Shown here piece after piece: positions 50,535 through 60,312 of a stretch of 64,000 nt of DNA (the first letter of the stretch is position 1; each line of letters begins with the position of its first letter). The translations under genes and the position numbers were made by a program. The stretch comes from Paraburkholderia kururiensis JCM 10599 = LMG 19447 (GTDB lineage Bacteria > Pseudomonadota > Gammaproteobacteria > Burkholderiales > Burkholderiaceae): contig NZ_RJZE01000003.1 in NCBI RefSeq assembly GCF_003986935.1, positions 289,501-353,500 of the forward strand, in the 5' to 3' direction. Below the pieces are notes generated by a model. It was given only the letters and a program-made list of their open reading frames with translations. It searched no databases and was not told the origin of the DNA.

Positions 50535-51050
50535 TTACCTGGTCGATGCACGATTCGACGATTTCCACGTCTGGTAAACCGAAGCGCAGCCCTTCTGGAC
50601 AGAATAGTTCTCCAGAACCGGACCCGTTTCTACCGCCAGCCGAAGCAAAAATAAACCTAAAACGGGTCGATCGAGCTCAAAGGTCTCGTTTGCTTCGGTA
50701 ACTACTGAGCCAGAAGAATACTCCTCACAAAGTAAGCCATCCGCCATATGAATTACCGTGTCCGGTCCAGCTGCGAAATCGCTGAACGCCCAGAAGACAC
50801 CGAACAGTACCAAGGGCGATGCCAGAATTGAGATTGCGATCGGGAGCGACAGCAGGCTTCCCATACCCCATCCCAGCAGTCGCGGTCGCAGCGCGAACGC
50901 ACCGAAAGCGATATACGCGTAGGCCACGAAGCAAGAAAAGAACAGCAATACATTGATCACGTGACTGCGCGTCACGAAACCTGACTTCACTCCGACCAGC
51001 ACGACGGAAATTAGCGCGAAGGCTGACAAATATTTTGTTCGTGGCTGCAT
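50535..51050 (-). CDS. Hypothetical small membrane protein
   Basis: 171 aa, not recognised. Hydrophobic segments at about residues 8-26, 30-55 and 62-92 suggest three to four membrane helices, followed by a soluble tail of about 70 residues containing two Cys. Its GC content is clearly lower than its neighbours, which with the isolated setting suggests acquired DNA. It could be a hypothetical that is not expressed, but the long helices argue for a real gene. Confidence 0.55.
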   Translation of the reverse strand: MQPRTKYLSAFALISVVLVGVKSGFVTRSHVINVLLFFSCFVAYAYIAFGAFALRPRLLGWGMGSLLSLPIAISILASPLVLFGVFWAFSDFAAGPDTVIHMADGLLCEEYSSGSVVTEANETFELDRPVLGLFLLRLAVETGPVLENYSVQKGCASVYQTWKSSNRASTR

Positions 51051-51107
51051 AGTGTCTCGCAGTGGCGCATTCGCCGTGCAGGCCCGATACCCCTTGACGT
51101 CGGTCCG

Positions 51108-52079
51108 TTACCCCTGGCGCCCCAACCCCGCGCGCACCGCTGCCGCCAACCCGAGTTCCGGATAAGCCGCATCGACTGCCTCGATGTCCGCGCGCGTTTC
51201 GGCAATGAGCCAGTCACGCACCTCGGCAACGATCGGGCGCGGAGGCCGGCCTGGCGCCCATGAAAGACAACAGATCCGATCGGTCACCACCAACTCGCTC
51301 TCGGCCGGCACGAGCGCCCGCTGTGCGAGCCAGTGCATCACCACGTTGACCCAGCCGAGCGCGATTCCCTGGCCGAGCAGTGCCGCCTGCACGACGATCG
51401 CATAGTCGTTGAAGCTCAACACGCCGGCCGCGTGGCGCGTCTTGTTCTTGAATGCCGCGAAACGCGCGTGCCAGCCGCGCTCCTCGTCGTCCATCACGAT
51501 CACCGTGTCGCCGTGCGCGCGCCATTCGTCGGTACACGCAAGTTCCTGATAGCGCGGATTACAAACGGGCAGCAGGACTTCGGGCATCACCGGCACGCTG
51601 TTCTCGAGCATTTCGCCCTCCTGCACGAAACGCATTCCGAGATCGACATCGCCGAGCGGTCCGCCGATCCGGCCGGAAATCAGCTGAAAGCGCAGGTCGA
51701 CCGACGGAAACGCCTGATTGAGCCGGCTCATCCGCGGCATCAGCCAGTGTGTCGTGAATGCGGTCGACACCGACAGCGTGACGGGCTCGACGCCCGTCGC
51801 GCGCGCCTCGATTTCGCGGATCGCGTCTTCGATGCCGTTCAGTCCCTCGGAAATCTTGCGATACAGAATCCGGCCGTTCTCGGTGAGTTCGATGCCGCCG
51901 TGCACGCGCTCGAAGAGACGCACGCCGAGATGATCTTCCATGCGCGAGAGCATCCGGCTGACGGCCGGCTGGCTGACGTACAACTCCTGCGCCGCGCGCG
52001 TGAAGTTACCGCAGCGCGCGGCCGCCTCGAACACGAAAAGCGCGTTGGCGCTGGGAAGTTTTCTGCGTAGGCTGGGCAT
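51108..52079 (-). CDS. LysR-family regulator (GcvA-like)
   Basis: A 323-aa regulator with the LysR helix-turn-helix (NALFVFEAAARCGNF, AAQELYVSQPAVSRML) and a type-2 periplasmic-binding-like effector domain. The opening LPSANALFVFEAAAR is that of the GcvA/AmpR subgroup. It is divergent from the PotA-type operon with 99 bp between starts, the usual LysR arrangement, and an inverted repeat lies in that gap. It is the likely activator of the amine-uptake and oxidation genes. Confidence 0.93.
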   Translation of the reverse strand: MPSLRRKLPSANALFVFEAAARCGNFTRAAQELYVSQPAVSRMLSRMEDHLGVRLFERVHGGIELTENGRILYRKISEGLNGIEDAIREIEARATGVEPVTLSVSTAFTTHWLMPRMSRLNQAFPSVDLRFQLISGRIGGPLGDVDLGMRFVQEGEMLENSVPVMPEVLLPVCNPRYQELACTDEWRAHGDTVIVMDDEERGWHARFAAFKNKTRHAAGVLSFNDYAIVVQAALLGQGIALGWVNVVMHWLAQRALVPAESELVVTDRICCLSWAPGRPPRPIVAEVRDWLIAETRADIEAVDAAYPELGLAAAVRAGLGRQG

Positions 52080-52090
52080 GACCTGATGTT

Positions 52091-52117
52091 ATGCCTAATC
52101 CAACAATTCGGGAATTG
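52091..52117 (+). promoter_or_regulatory. Putative LysR operator upstream of the PotA-type operon
   Basis: Two elements overlap here: ATGCC-TAA-TCCAACAATTCGG (52091-52111) and the perfect inverted repeat CAATTC-GG-GAATTG (52104-52117). The first recurs before the binding-protein gene (61482-61503). It lies 67 bp from the PotA-type start and 12 bp from the LysR start. Confidence 0.55.
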
Positions 52118-52178
52118 CAGCCAAAAAAATCGGCGCCTATATTTTTCCTCACTGAGGCAGCCGAGCGGGAACCCAACA

Positions 52179-53255
52179 ATGGATGCACGAGCCAGGGCGG
52201 GCGTATCGATTCGATCCGCAGCAAAGCGTTATGGGCCTGTCGTGGCGCTCGACGACGTGTCGCTCGACGTAGCGCAGGGCGAATTCGTCTCACTCCTCGG
52301 CCCGTCCGGTTCAGGCAAGACGACGCTGCTCGGCATTCTCGGCGGCTTCGTGCAACCGAGTGCCGGCAGCGTCTGGGTTGGCGAGCGAGACATTACATTC
52401 GCGCCGCCGCACAAGCGCAACATCGGCATGGTGTTCCAGAGCTACGCGCTCTTTCCTCATATGACGGTCGGCGAAAACGTCGCTTTTCCGCTGCGCGCAC
52501 GCCGCGAGCCCAGATCGGGCTGGGCCCGCAAAGTGGCCGACGCGCTCGCGATGGTCGAACTGCGCGGCTATGAACACCGGCGGATCAGCGAATTGTCGGG
52601 CGGGCAGCGGCAGCGCGTGGCGCTCGCCCGCGCGATGGTGTTTGAGCCGCAACTGATCTTGATGGACGAGCCGCTCTCCGCGCTCGACAAGCAATTGCGC
52701 GAGACGATGCAAATCGAGCTGCGGCGCCTGCATCGCCGGCTCGGCGCGACGATCATCTATGTGACGCACGACCAGCGGGAAGCGCTGACGATGAGCGATC
52801 GGGTCGCGGTATTGAAAGACGGCCGGCTCGTCCAGGTCGATACGCCCGAGCACCTCTATGACCGGCCCTGCAACGCCTTCGTCGCGAGCTTCATCGGCGA
52901 GGCCACGCTGCTGGCCGTCGTGCGCGTGGGCGACGATGCGGTGAGTCTCGGCGACACCGTGCTGCGTACGGCCTACCCGCTTCCGCGCGCCGAGCGGCTG
53001 CTGCTCGCGGTGCAGACCGAAAAGCTCGTGATCGACGCGGGCGATGCGCCGCCCGACGCGAACCGGCTCACCGCGCGCGTGACGGAGGTGCTGTACCAGG
53101 GCGAGAGCCTGCGCGTGTTTGCGTCGCTCGCCGACGGCACGATAGTGAGCCTGCGCCAGCCCGGCAATCACGAGGCGCGGCAGCGCGTGCCGCCAGCCGG
53201 CGCTTCCATACGTGTCGCGATTTCGCCGTCCGACACGATCGTCGTACCGGCATGA
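52179..53255 (+). CDS. ABC transporter ATPase (PotA/polyamine type)
   Basis: A 358-aa ATPase of the spermidine/putrescine-like family: Walker A GPSGSGKTTLL, signature LSGGQRQRVALARAM, Walker B LILMDEPLSALD, switch His YVTHDQ, and a C-terminal TOBE domain (about 275-350). The ATG at 52179 (MDARARAG) is chosen because the transporter domain begins soon after; a frame opening 93 bp earlier crosses the operator. It is first in the operon, 81 bp before the HAD gene, and works with the permeases and binding protein downstream. Confidence 0.93.
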   Translation: MDARARAGVSIRSAAKRYGPVVALDDVSLDVAQGEFVSLLGPSGSGKTTLLGILGGFVQPSAGSVWVGERDITFAPPHKRNIGMVFQSYALFPHMTVGENVAFPLRARREPRSGWARKVADALAMVELRGYEHRRISELSGGQRQRVALARAMVFEPQLILMDEPLSALDKQLRETMQIELRRLHRRLGATIIYVTHDQREALTMSDRVAVLKDGRLVQVDTPEHLYDRPCNAFVASFIGEATLLAVVRVGDDAVSLGDTVLRTAYPLPRAERLLLAVQTEKLVIDAGDAPPDANRLTARVTEVLYQGESLRVFASLADGTIVSLRQPGNHEARQRVPPAGASIRVAISPSDTIVVPA

Positions 53256-53336
53256 CGGGCGCGCGACGCCCGGCCCTGCCCTTCTCTTCCCGGCCAATTT
53301 TTCCCGGCCAATCGCAACGCAATCAAGGATGAATTC

Positions 53337-54047
53337 ATGAAGCTCACCGATTTCAAGGTGCTGACATTCGACGTCGTCGGCACACTCATCGACTTCGAGC
53401 GAGGCGTGCTCGCATCGGTGCGCCGCATCGGCGGCAGCGCCACGAAAGATCTGACCGACGAGCAGATCTTCGAGCCGTACATGCGCGGCCGTGCCGCGTT
53501 CCCCGGCCGGTCGAGCCACGAAATGGCGAACGTCTACCTGTCGCTCGCGAAGGAGCTGGGTTTGCCGGACGATGCGCAGTCGGCCGCCGCGTTCCAGCGT
53601 GACGTGCTCGAGTGGCCCGCGTTCGTCGATTCGGTCGAAGCGCTCAGGCGGCTGCGCAAGCATTTCCGCCTCGTCGCGATGACGAATGCAGACCGCGTGG
53701 CGCTGTCCTCGTACGCGCATACGCTGGGCGATCCGTTCGACGATTCGGTCTGCTGCGACGAGACCGGTGTCGCCAAACCGGACCCGCAGTTCTTCGCCTA
53801 CAACCGCGGGCGTCAGGCGGCGTTCGGCTACAAGTTCCGCGAGATTCTCCATACGGCGCAAAGCCAATACCATGACATCGGCATTGCGACGCAACTGGGC
53901 TACGCGACTTGCTGGATCGAGCGCCGTCGTGGACAGAACGGCTTCGGCGCGACACCGGTGCCCGAGCAGGTGACGACGCCGACGTTCTGCTTTCCGACGC
54001 TCGCCGCGCTGGCGGATGCCGTCGAAGCCGAGCTCGCCGTGGCCTGA
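53337..54047 (+). CDS. HAD-family hydrolase (haloacid dehalogenase type II-like)
   Basis: A 236-aa HAD protein with nucleophile Asp in FDVVGTLID, motif II Thr in MTNADR and motif III/IV Lys and Asp in GVAKPDPQFF. The length and the layout with cap after motif I match L-2-haloacid dehalogenase-like enzymes, though many act on phosphates. Its stop codon overlaps the next start by one base (TGATG). Within an amine-catabolic operon it may process a phosphorylated or haloacid intermediate; that is a guess. Confidence 0.85.
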   Translation: MKLTDFKVLTFDVVGTLIDFERGVLASVRRIGGSATKDLTDEQIFEPYMRGRAAFPGRSSHEMANVYLSLAKELGLPDDAQSAAAFQRDVLEWPAFVDSVEALRRLRKHFRLVAMTNADRVALSSYAHTLGDPFDDSVCCDETGVAKPDPQFFAYNRGRQAAFGYKFREILHTAQSQYHDIGIATQLGYATCWIERRRGQNGFGATPVPEQVTTPTFCFPTLAALADAVEAELAVA

Positions 54048-55384
54048 TGATGCTCGCGCCGCTCGCCTGCACTTCGCCGCCGCCCGATTCGCTCTGGCGC
54101 CACCTCGCCGCGCGCGCCGGTACGCTCGACGCCCCGGTCGGCAGCGGGCCGCTCGCGCGCGATCTGCACACCGACGTTGCCGTGATCGGCGCGGGCTACT
54201 CGGGCCTCGCCGCAGCCTATGCGTTGGAAAAGCGCGGCGTGCCGTGCGTGGTGCTCGACGCTAACCCGGTGGGGTGGGGCGCGAGCGGGCGCAACGGCGG
54301 CGTGGTGTCATCGAAGTTCCGGCTGTCGTTTCCTGCGATTGCGGCAAGGCACGGTCTCGACGTCGCGAAGCGGATGCACCGGCTCGCGCACGACAGCGTG
54401 CGCGTGGTCGAATCGCTCGTCGACGAGTTTGCTATTGCGAGCGCCGCATTCGAACACAGCGGCAGCCTGCGCTGCGCGCATACCGAGCGCGCGCTCGCCG
54501 CTTGTATTGCCGAGGCGGACTGGGTGCGCACCGAGCTCGGCGACCGCTCGATGTCGGCGTTGACCCGCGGTGAGGTCGAAGCGGAATCGGGATCTGCGGG
54601 ATTCGTCGGCGGGGTGTTGAGCGCGGACGCCGGGACCATCCTGCCGCTCGAATACGTGCTCGGCATCGCGCGCGGCCTTGCAGCGCGCGGTGTGCCGATC
54701 CACGAATCGACGCCTGTGGTGGCGATCGAGCGTGTGTCCGGCGCCCCAGGCGTCATCGTGCGCACGCCGGCTGCGACGGTACGTGCAAAGCAGCTGATCG
54801 TCGCGACGAACGCCTACTCCGGCCTTACGTCGGCAACGGCCGCCTACCAGCGCGAGCTGGTGCCGTTTCGCAGCGCGATGATCGCGACCGAGCGGCTGCC
54901 GGCCGGGCTCGACGCGAAACTCATGACCGCGCGCCGCAGTTACACGGAAACGCGCCGGATGATGAAATGGTTTCGCCGTGCCGATGGGCGCATGCTGTTC
55001 GGCGGACGCGATGCGTTCGGCAAGGAAGGACAGCAAACGGGCTTCGAGGCGCTGCGCCGCGCGATGGTCGCCCTGTTTCCCGACCTGGCCGGCCTGCGCA
55101 TCGAGTTCCAGTGGTCGGGCTATGTCGGCATGACCTTCAACGCGCTGCCGCACGTCGGCCGCAGCGACGACGCCACGGTGTTCTGTCTCGGCTACAACGG
55201 CGCAGGCGTCGCGATGGCGAGCCTTGTCGGCCAGCAGGCGGCCGCGCTCGCGCTGGGCGAGACACCCGATCTCGCGCTGCTGGCACAAGAGGGGCTGCGG
55301 CCCGTCCCGTTCCATTCGCTGCGCGCGCCGGGCGTCAGGCTCGTCGCTGCGTGGTATCAGTTTCTCGATGCCATGGGGGCATGA
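54047..55384 (+). CDS. FAD-dependent amine oxidoreductase (DAO/PuuB-like)
   Basis: A 445-aa flavoenzyme of the D-amino acid oxidase fold. FAD motif VAVIGAGYSGLAAAYAL near residue 42; WGASGRNGG; C-terminal WSGYVGMT and LGYNGAGVAMAS, as in gamma-glutamylputrescine oxidase-like proteins. It would oxidise a secondary or primary amine to an aldehyde or imine, fitting the aldehyde dehydrogenase at the end of the operon. It starts at a double ATG overlapping the HAD stop and overlaps the permease start by 4 bp. Confidence 0.9.
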   Translation: MMLAPLACTSPPPDSLWRHLAARAGTLDAPVGSGPLARDLHTDVAVIGAGYSGLAAAYALEKRGVPCVVLDANPVGWGASGRNGGVVSSKFRLSFPAIAARHGLDVAKRMHRLAHDSVRVVESLVDEFAIASAAFEHSGSLRCAHTERALAACIAEADWVRTELGDRSMSALTRGEVEAESGSAGFVGGVLSADAGTILPLEYVLGIARGLAARGVPIHESTPVVAIERVSGAPGVIVRTPAATVRAKQLIVATNAYSGLTSATAAYQRELVPFRSAMIATERLPAGLDAKLMTARRSYTETRRMMKWFRRADGRMLFGGRDAFGKEGQQTGFEALRRAMVALFPDLAGLRIEFQWSGYVGMTFNALPHVGRSDDATVFCLGYNGAGVAMASLVGQQAAALALGETPDLALLAQEGLRPVPFHSLRAPGVRLVAAWYQFLDAMGA

Positions 55385-56292
55385 TGACGGCAGCCAGAGG
55401 AATCGTTTCCGGGTGCGACACGATGAGGCCGAGCGAGACAGATGCGGCGATGCGCCACCAGCGACGCGAAGACCGCGCGATGTTGCTGCTGATGGCGCCT
55501 GCATTGGCGATCGTCGTCATTTTGCTGGTCGTGCCGCTTGCATGGCTGTCGTGGCAATCGATCCGTCACGATGGCGGTTTCACGCTCGCGAATTACCGGC
55601 GCGTTTTCAGTGGTACTTACCTCGATACCTTCCTGCTCACCTTCAAGCTGAGCGCGATCGTCACCGGGGTGACGCTGCTGCTCGGCTATCCGGTTGCCTA
55701 TCTCGCGGCATCGGTGCGCCCAAGGCTCGCCACACTGATTCTCGGCATGGTGATTCTGCCGTTCTGGACGAGCGTGCTCGTGCGCACGTATGCATGGCTC
55801 GTGCTGCTGCAGCGCACGGGCATCGTCAACAAGGGGCTCATTGCAGCGGGCCTCATCGATCAGCCGCTGCAGCTTGCCTACAACCAGTTCGGCACCATCA
55901 TCGCGATGGTCCACATCCTCCTGCCGTTCATGGTGTTGCCGCTCTACTCGGCAATGCAGAAGATTCCCTGGAGCTTGTCGCAAGCGGCCGCCAGCCTCGG
56001 CGCGTCGCCGACCCATGCGTTCCTGCGCGTGTTTCTGCCTCTGTCGATGGGCGGCATCGTTGCGGGCGTCACGCTCGTGTTCGTGCTTTGCCTCGGCTTT
56101 TACATCACGCCCGAGTTGATGGGCGGCGGCAAGTCGATCATGGTCTCCATGGTCGTGAGCCGTAACGTCGAAATCTACAACAGCTGGGGCGCGGCGAGTT
56201 CGGTCAGCGTGGTGCTGCTGGTTTGCGTGTTTGCGATCTTCTATGCCGCGAGCCGTGTGATTCCGCTCGACAAGACCCTGGGGGCGAAATGA
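55381..56292 (+). CDS. ABC transporter permease (PotB type)
   Basis: About 303 aa with six predicted helices and the EAA-loop signature (QAAASLGASPTHAFLRVFLPLS). Helical segments start at about residue 38. It is in the PotB/PotC family of polyamine-like permeases. The next permease overlaps by 4 bp (ATGA). It carries the inner-membrane half of the transporter whose ATPase is at 52179-53255. Confidence 0.93.
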   Translation: MMTAARGIVSGCDTMRPSETDAAMRHQRREDRAMLLLMAPALAIVVILLVVPLAWLSWQSIRHDGGFTLANYRRVFSGTYLDTFLLTFKLSAIVTGVTLLLGYPVAYLAASVRPRLATLILGMVILPFWTSVLVRTYAWLVLLQRTGIVNKGLIAAGLIDQPLQLAYNQFGTIIAMVHILLPFMVLPLYSAMQKIPWSLSQAAASLGASPTHAFLRVFLPLSMGGIVAGVTLVFVLCLGFYITPELMGGGKSIMVSMVVSRNVEIYNSWGAASSVSVVLLVCVFAIFYAASRVIPLDKTLGAK

Positions 56293-57092
56293 AGCCGAAT
56301 CCGCTCGCGCGCGGCCTGCTCGTCGCATCGGTCGCGCTGATCCTTGCGTTTCTGATGATTCCGGTGCTGATCGTCGTACCGCTGTCGTTTTCCGATACGC
56401 GCTTCATGACGTTCCCGCCGCCTGCGTTGTCGCTGCGATGGTATGAGGCGTTCTTCGGCAATCCCGATTGGCTCGCGGCGGCACGCACGACGCTCATCGC
56501 ATCGTCGTGCGCGACTGCGATCGCAGCACCCGTCGGCGTGGCCGCGGCGTACGCGATCGAGCATGGCGCGCATCCCCTGATTCGCCGGCTCCGAACGGTA
56601 TTGATGCTGCCGCTGATGGTGCCGATCATCATCGTCGCCGTGGGCGTGTTCTTCGTCTATGCGCAGCTGGACTACGTGAATACGCTCGGCGGGTTGATTC
56701 TCGCCGACACGATGCTCGGGTTGCCGTATGTCGTGATTTCCGTCGGTGCGGACCTGCGCTCCTTCGACCATGCTCAGGAGATGGCCGCGCGCAGCCTCGG
56801 AATGAACCGGCTGCGCAGCTTTCTGGCCGTGACGCTGCCGCAGATCCGTTCAAGCGTGATCTCCGGTGCTGTGTTCGTGTTCATTCAGGCGCTCGACGAG
56901 ACGGTCGTTGCGCTCTTCATCTCCGGTGGTCCGAACCAGACGCTGACGCGCCGGATGTTCGTCACGCTGCGCGACGAGATCGATCCGACGATTGCGGCGA
57001 TCAGCACCCTGCTGACGGCGCTCACGTTGGCCCTGGTGCTCATGATGGTGATCAGCCGCCGCGGCGGCATGGCGGAGGCAGCACGCGTATGA
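56289..57092 (+). CDS. ABC transporter permease (PotC type)
   Basis: A 267-aa permease with six helices and the EAA loop (EMAARSLGMNRLRSFLAVTLPQIR). The FMIPVLIVVPLSFSDTRFMTFPP start region is typical of PotC-like proteins. It overlaps both neighbours by 4 bp, so translation of the two permeases and the dehydrogenase is coupled. Confidence 0.93.
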   Translation: MKPNPLARGLLVASVALILAFLMIPVLIVVPLSFSDTRFMTFPPPALSLRWYEAFFGNPDWLAAARTTLIASSCATAIAAPVGVAAAYAIEHGAHPLIRRLRTVLMLPLMVPIIIVAVGVFFVYAQLDYVNTLGGLILADTMLGLPYVVISVGADLRSFDHAQEMAARSLGMNRLRSFLAVTLPQIRSSVISGAVFVFIQALDETVVALFISGGPNQTLTRRMFVTLRDEIDPTIAAISTLLTALTLALVLMMVISRRGGMAEAARV

Positions 57093-58516
57093 AGAACGCC
57101 TTGAAGTTTTATATCGACGGCGCCTGGCGCACGCCTGCCGGCAATACCCGGCTGCCCGTGATCGACCCGTGCACCGAAACACCGTTCGCGGAAGTCGCCC
57201 TCGGCGACCCACGCGACGTCGATCGCGCAGTGGCCGCCGCGAAGCGCGCATTCGCAACGTTCTCGCTGACCGACCCCGCGGAGCGCATTGCGCTTGCGCG
57301 CCGGATTCTCGACGTCTATCTCACGCGCAGCGACGAGATTGCCGACACGATCTCGCGTGAGATCGGCGCACCTCGCCAGCTCGCACGCAACTGGCAAGCC
57401 GCGCTCGGCCGCCGGCACCTGGAGGAACTGCTGCACACCTGCGAAACGTTCGCGTGGCAGCGCAGCAAGGGCACGACGCTCGTGCGTTACGAGCCGGTGG
57501 GGGTTGTCGCGCTGATCACGCCATGGAACTGGCCGATCAACCAGATCGTCTGCAAGGTGGCTCCCGCGCTCGTGGCAGGCTGCACGATGGTGCTCAAACC
57601 GAGCGAGATATCGCCCCTGAACGCGGCGCTCTTCGCCGAAGTGCTCGACGAGGCAGGTGTGCCGGCCGGGGTCTTCAATCTCGTGCATGGCGATGGTCCG
57701 ACGGTCGGCGCGGCCTTGTGTGCCCATCCGGACGTCGACATGGTGTCGTTCACGGGTTCGACGCGCGCGGGGGTACAAATTGCGACGCTCTCGGCACCGA
57801 CCGTCAAGCGCGTGCATCAGGAGCTTGGCGGCAAGTCCGCGAACGTGCTGCTCGACGATGCCGATTTCGAAACGGCGGTGACGAAGGGCGTCAACAGCTG
57901 CTTCAACAACAGCGGGCAATCGTGTAACGCGCCCACACGCATGCTGGTGCCGGCCTCGCGCCACGACGAGGCGGTGGAGATCGCGCGGCGCGCCGCGGCC
58001 GCGCATCGTGTCGGCCCCGCCGACGCGCCGGAAACGACGATGGGCCCCGTCGTCAGCGACGTGCAGTTCGAGCGCGTGCAACGGCTGATTGCGGCGGGTA
58101 TCGAGGAAGGCGCGACGCTCGTCGCGGGCGGGCTCGGCCGGCCCGCGGGGCTTGAGCGCGGCTACTACGTGCAGCCGACCGTGTTCGCGCACGTGCGGCC
58201 CGATATGACGATCGCGCGCGAAGAGATCTTCGGTCCCGTTCTGTCGATCCTGCCTTACCGCGACGAGGAAGACGCCATCTCCATCGCGAACGACAGCCCG
58301 TATGGGCTCGCCGCGTACGTGCAGTCGCGCGACCTCGACCGTGCGCGCCGCGTCGCGTTCAGGCTGCGTGCGGGAAGCGTTCACCTGAACTATCCCGCGT
58401 GGGATCCGGGTGCGCCGTTCGGCGGCTACCGGCAGTCCGGAAACGGACGCGAGTATGGCGAGTGGGGGCTCGAAGCGTTTCTCGAAGTGAAGGGCGTGGT
58501 CGGATACGGCGCCTGA
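57089..58516 (+). CDS. NAD(P)-dependent aldehyde dehydrogenase
   Basis: A 475-aa ALDH. Catalytic Cys in NNSGQSCNAPTRM (about residue 279), the general-base Glu in QELGGKSANV, the PWNWP motif and GSTRAG are intact, with EIFGPVLS later. The class is close to betaine/gamma-aminobutyraldehyde-type dehydrogenases. It would oxidise the aldehyde made by the FAD or GMC oxidases here. It ends 34 bp before the convergent GMC gene. Confidence 0.94.
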   Translation: MKNALKFYIDGAWRTPAGNTRLPVIDPCTETPFAEVALGDPRDVDRAVAAAKRAFATFSLTDPAERIALARRILDVYLTRSDEIADTISREIGAPRQLARNWQAALGRRHLEELLHTCETFAWQRSKGTTLVRYEPVGVVALITPWNWPINQIVCKVAPALVAGCTMVLKPSEISPLNAALFAEVLDEAGVPAGVFNLVHGDGPTVGAALCAHPDVDMVSFTGSTRAGVQIATLSAPTVKRVHQELGGKSANVLLDDADFETAVTKGVNSCFNNSGQSCNAPTRMLVPASRHDEAVEIARRAAAAHRVGPADAPETTMGPVVSDVQFERVQRLIAAGIEEGATLVAGGLGRPAGLERGYYVQPTVFAHVRPDMTIAREEIFGPVLSILPYRDEEDAISIANDSPYGLAAYVQSRDLDRARRVAFRLRAGSVHLNYPAWDPGAPFGGYRQSGNGREYGEWGLEAFLEVKGVVGYGA

Positions 58517-58550
58517 TACTCCCGCGCGCCGTCGACCGCAGCGCGCCCCG

Positions 58551-60263
58551 CTATTCGCCCTGGCGCGCTCGCAGCATATCGGCGATCCGCTCCGCGATCA
58601 TGATTGTCGGCACGTTCGTGTTCGCGCAGGGAATCGAAGGCATCAGCGATGCATCGCAAACCGTCAGCCCCTCGACGTCGAAAACCGAGCCGTCCGGGGC
58701 CGTCACCGCGAGCGGGTCGTGAGCGGTGCCCATTCGGCAGGTGCCCGACGGATGCCATGTTCCACCGACCGATTGCATGACGAACGCAGTCAGCGCCGCG
58801 TCGTCGGCAAGCAACGTATCGAGCGAGACGCCTTGCGTGATGATGTGCTCGACCAGCGTGCCACGTAGCGGCCCGGCGCTGTCGAGCAGCGCGCTCAGTA
58901 CGCCGCGCTGCATCGCGTTCCACTTGCCGGGCCGCGCGACCGACGCAACGCGGGGCGAGTAGCTCGACGGAAAGATGGGCCCGAGCGCGCTCGCGAACAG
59001 CGGGTCGGCAAGCGTATGCGCGCCGAAGCGTACAGCGCCTTTGAGCCGTTCGAGGTCACGCGGGTCCGACAGCATCGAGAACTCGACAAGCGGTTCTTCC
59101 TCCGCATGCGCGGAGGCGAGCCGCACGCGGCCGCGCGAGTACGACTTGTTGACCCAGAAGAACATCGTGCCGAGCCGATATCCGATCGAATGCCAGCCCG
59201 AGCGTGACAGAATCGCGCCATGCATGTCGCCTGCAGGTGTGCCTGGCAGCCCTGACGAGTAGCGGATAATGGCCTGCTCATGGTGCTCGTCGGGAAACGG
59301 CGTGCGCATTTCGCGCGGCAGGAACGCGGATACCGCAATGGACGGGTGCTCCATCAGATTGCGGCCAACGCCATCACGGGCGGCGACGAGGCCGATGCCG
59401 GATGCGGCGAGCTCGTCGGCGGGGCCGATCCCGCTGCGCATGAGAAGTGCCGGACTGTGGATCGCGCCCATGCAAACGATGATCCGTCGCGCACGCAACG
59501 TATTGAACGCACCATCGGCGAAGCGCACCTCGGCGCCGATTGCACGGCGGCCTTCGAATCTCACGCGCTCGACGAGCGTGTCGGTACAGACCGTCAGATT
59601 GGGACGCGCCCGGACGGTCGCGTCGAGATAGCAGATCGACGTGGGAATACGTTCCCCTGCCGCACTGACCGCAATGGCGCCCACGTAGGCGCCATCTTCC
59701 CACGGGCCGTTCTGATCGATACGCAGCGGATGACCGTGCCGCGCAAGCGCGCCGAGCACGCCGCGCACGAATGGCGACAGGCGATCGGCGCTCGCGCGGC
59801 GGATGCGCAGCGGGCCATTGGTGCCGTGAAGCGGTCCGTCCAGGTCGCAGTCGGTTTCGAGCTTGCGGAAATAAGGCAGACACTGTGCCCAGGTCCAACC
59901 CGTTGCGCCGAGCGCGTCCCATTCGTCATAGTCGGCCGGCGCGCCGCGGTTGGCCATCAGCGCATTGATCGCCGAGCCGCCGCCGAGCACGCGCGCCTGC
60001 TCGTAGCGCCGCCGCACGGCAGGCGCGCTCATGCGCGCATGCAAACGCTGCCAGATATTGCGTGTATCCAGATAGGCTCGCCCCGGATATCGGCTGCGGA
60101 TATCAGCCGGCATCGACGCCTGGGTGAGATCACGGCCGGCTTCGACGAGGCAGACGGTCTTGCCGGCCTCTTCGGTAAGCCGTGCGGCAAGCACGCAGCC
60201 GGCCGAGCCGCCCCCGAGAATGAGGTAGTCGTACACAGTGGGCGAGTGATCGATGCGCAGCAA
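58551..60263 (-). CDS. GMC-family oxidoreductase (choline dehydrogenase-like)
   Basis: A 570-aa flavoprotein: FAD motif LILGGGSAGCVLAARLTEE near residue 16, the GMC signature around RRYEQARVLGGGSAINA, and the catalytic His in GGTWHPSGTCRMG near 500, followed by DASLMPSIPCANTN. It oxidises primary alcohols such as choline-type substrates to aldehydes. It is downstream of the binding-protein gene by 49 bp in the same direction, so it probably shares that promoter. Confidence 0.93.
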   Translation of the reverse strand: MLRIDHSPTVYDYLILGGGSAGCVLAARLTEEAGKTVCLVEAGRDLTQASMPADIRSRYPGRAYLDTRNIWQRLHARMSAPAVRRRYEQARVLGGGSAINALMANRGAPADYDEWDALGATGWTWAQCLPYFRKLETDCDLDGPLHGTNGPLRIRRASADRLSPFVRGVLGALARHGHPLRIDQNGPWEDGAYVGAIAVSAAGERIPTSICYLDATVRARPNLTVCTDTLVERVRFEGRRAIGAEVRFADGAFNTLRARRIIVCMGAIHSPALLMRSGIGPADELAASGIGLVAARDGVGRNLMEHPSIAVSAFLPREMRTPFPDEHHEQAIIRYSSGLPGTPAGDMHGAILSRSGWHSIGYRLGTMFFWVNKSYSRGRVRLASAHAEEEPLVEFSMLSDPRDLERLKGAVRFGAHTLADPLFASALGPIFPSSYSPRVASVARPGKWNAMQRGVLSALLDSAGPLRGTLVEHIITQGVSLDTLLADDAALTAFVMQSVGGTWHPSGTCRMGTAHDPLAVTAPDGSVFDVEGLTVCDASLMPSIPCANTNVPTIMIAERIADMLRARQGE

Positions 60264-60312
60264 AGGGCTTGTACGGGCCGCTCGTGCTGGCGGCGCGCGA
60301 TGAGCCGTTGCG

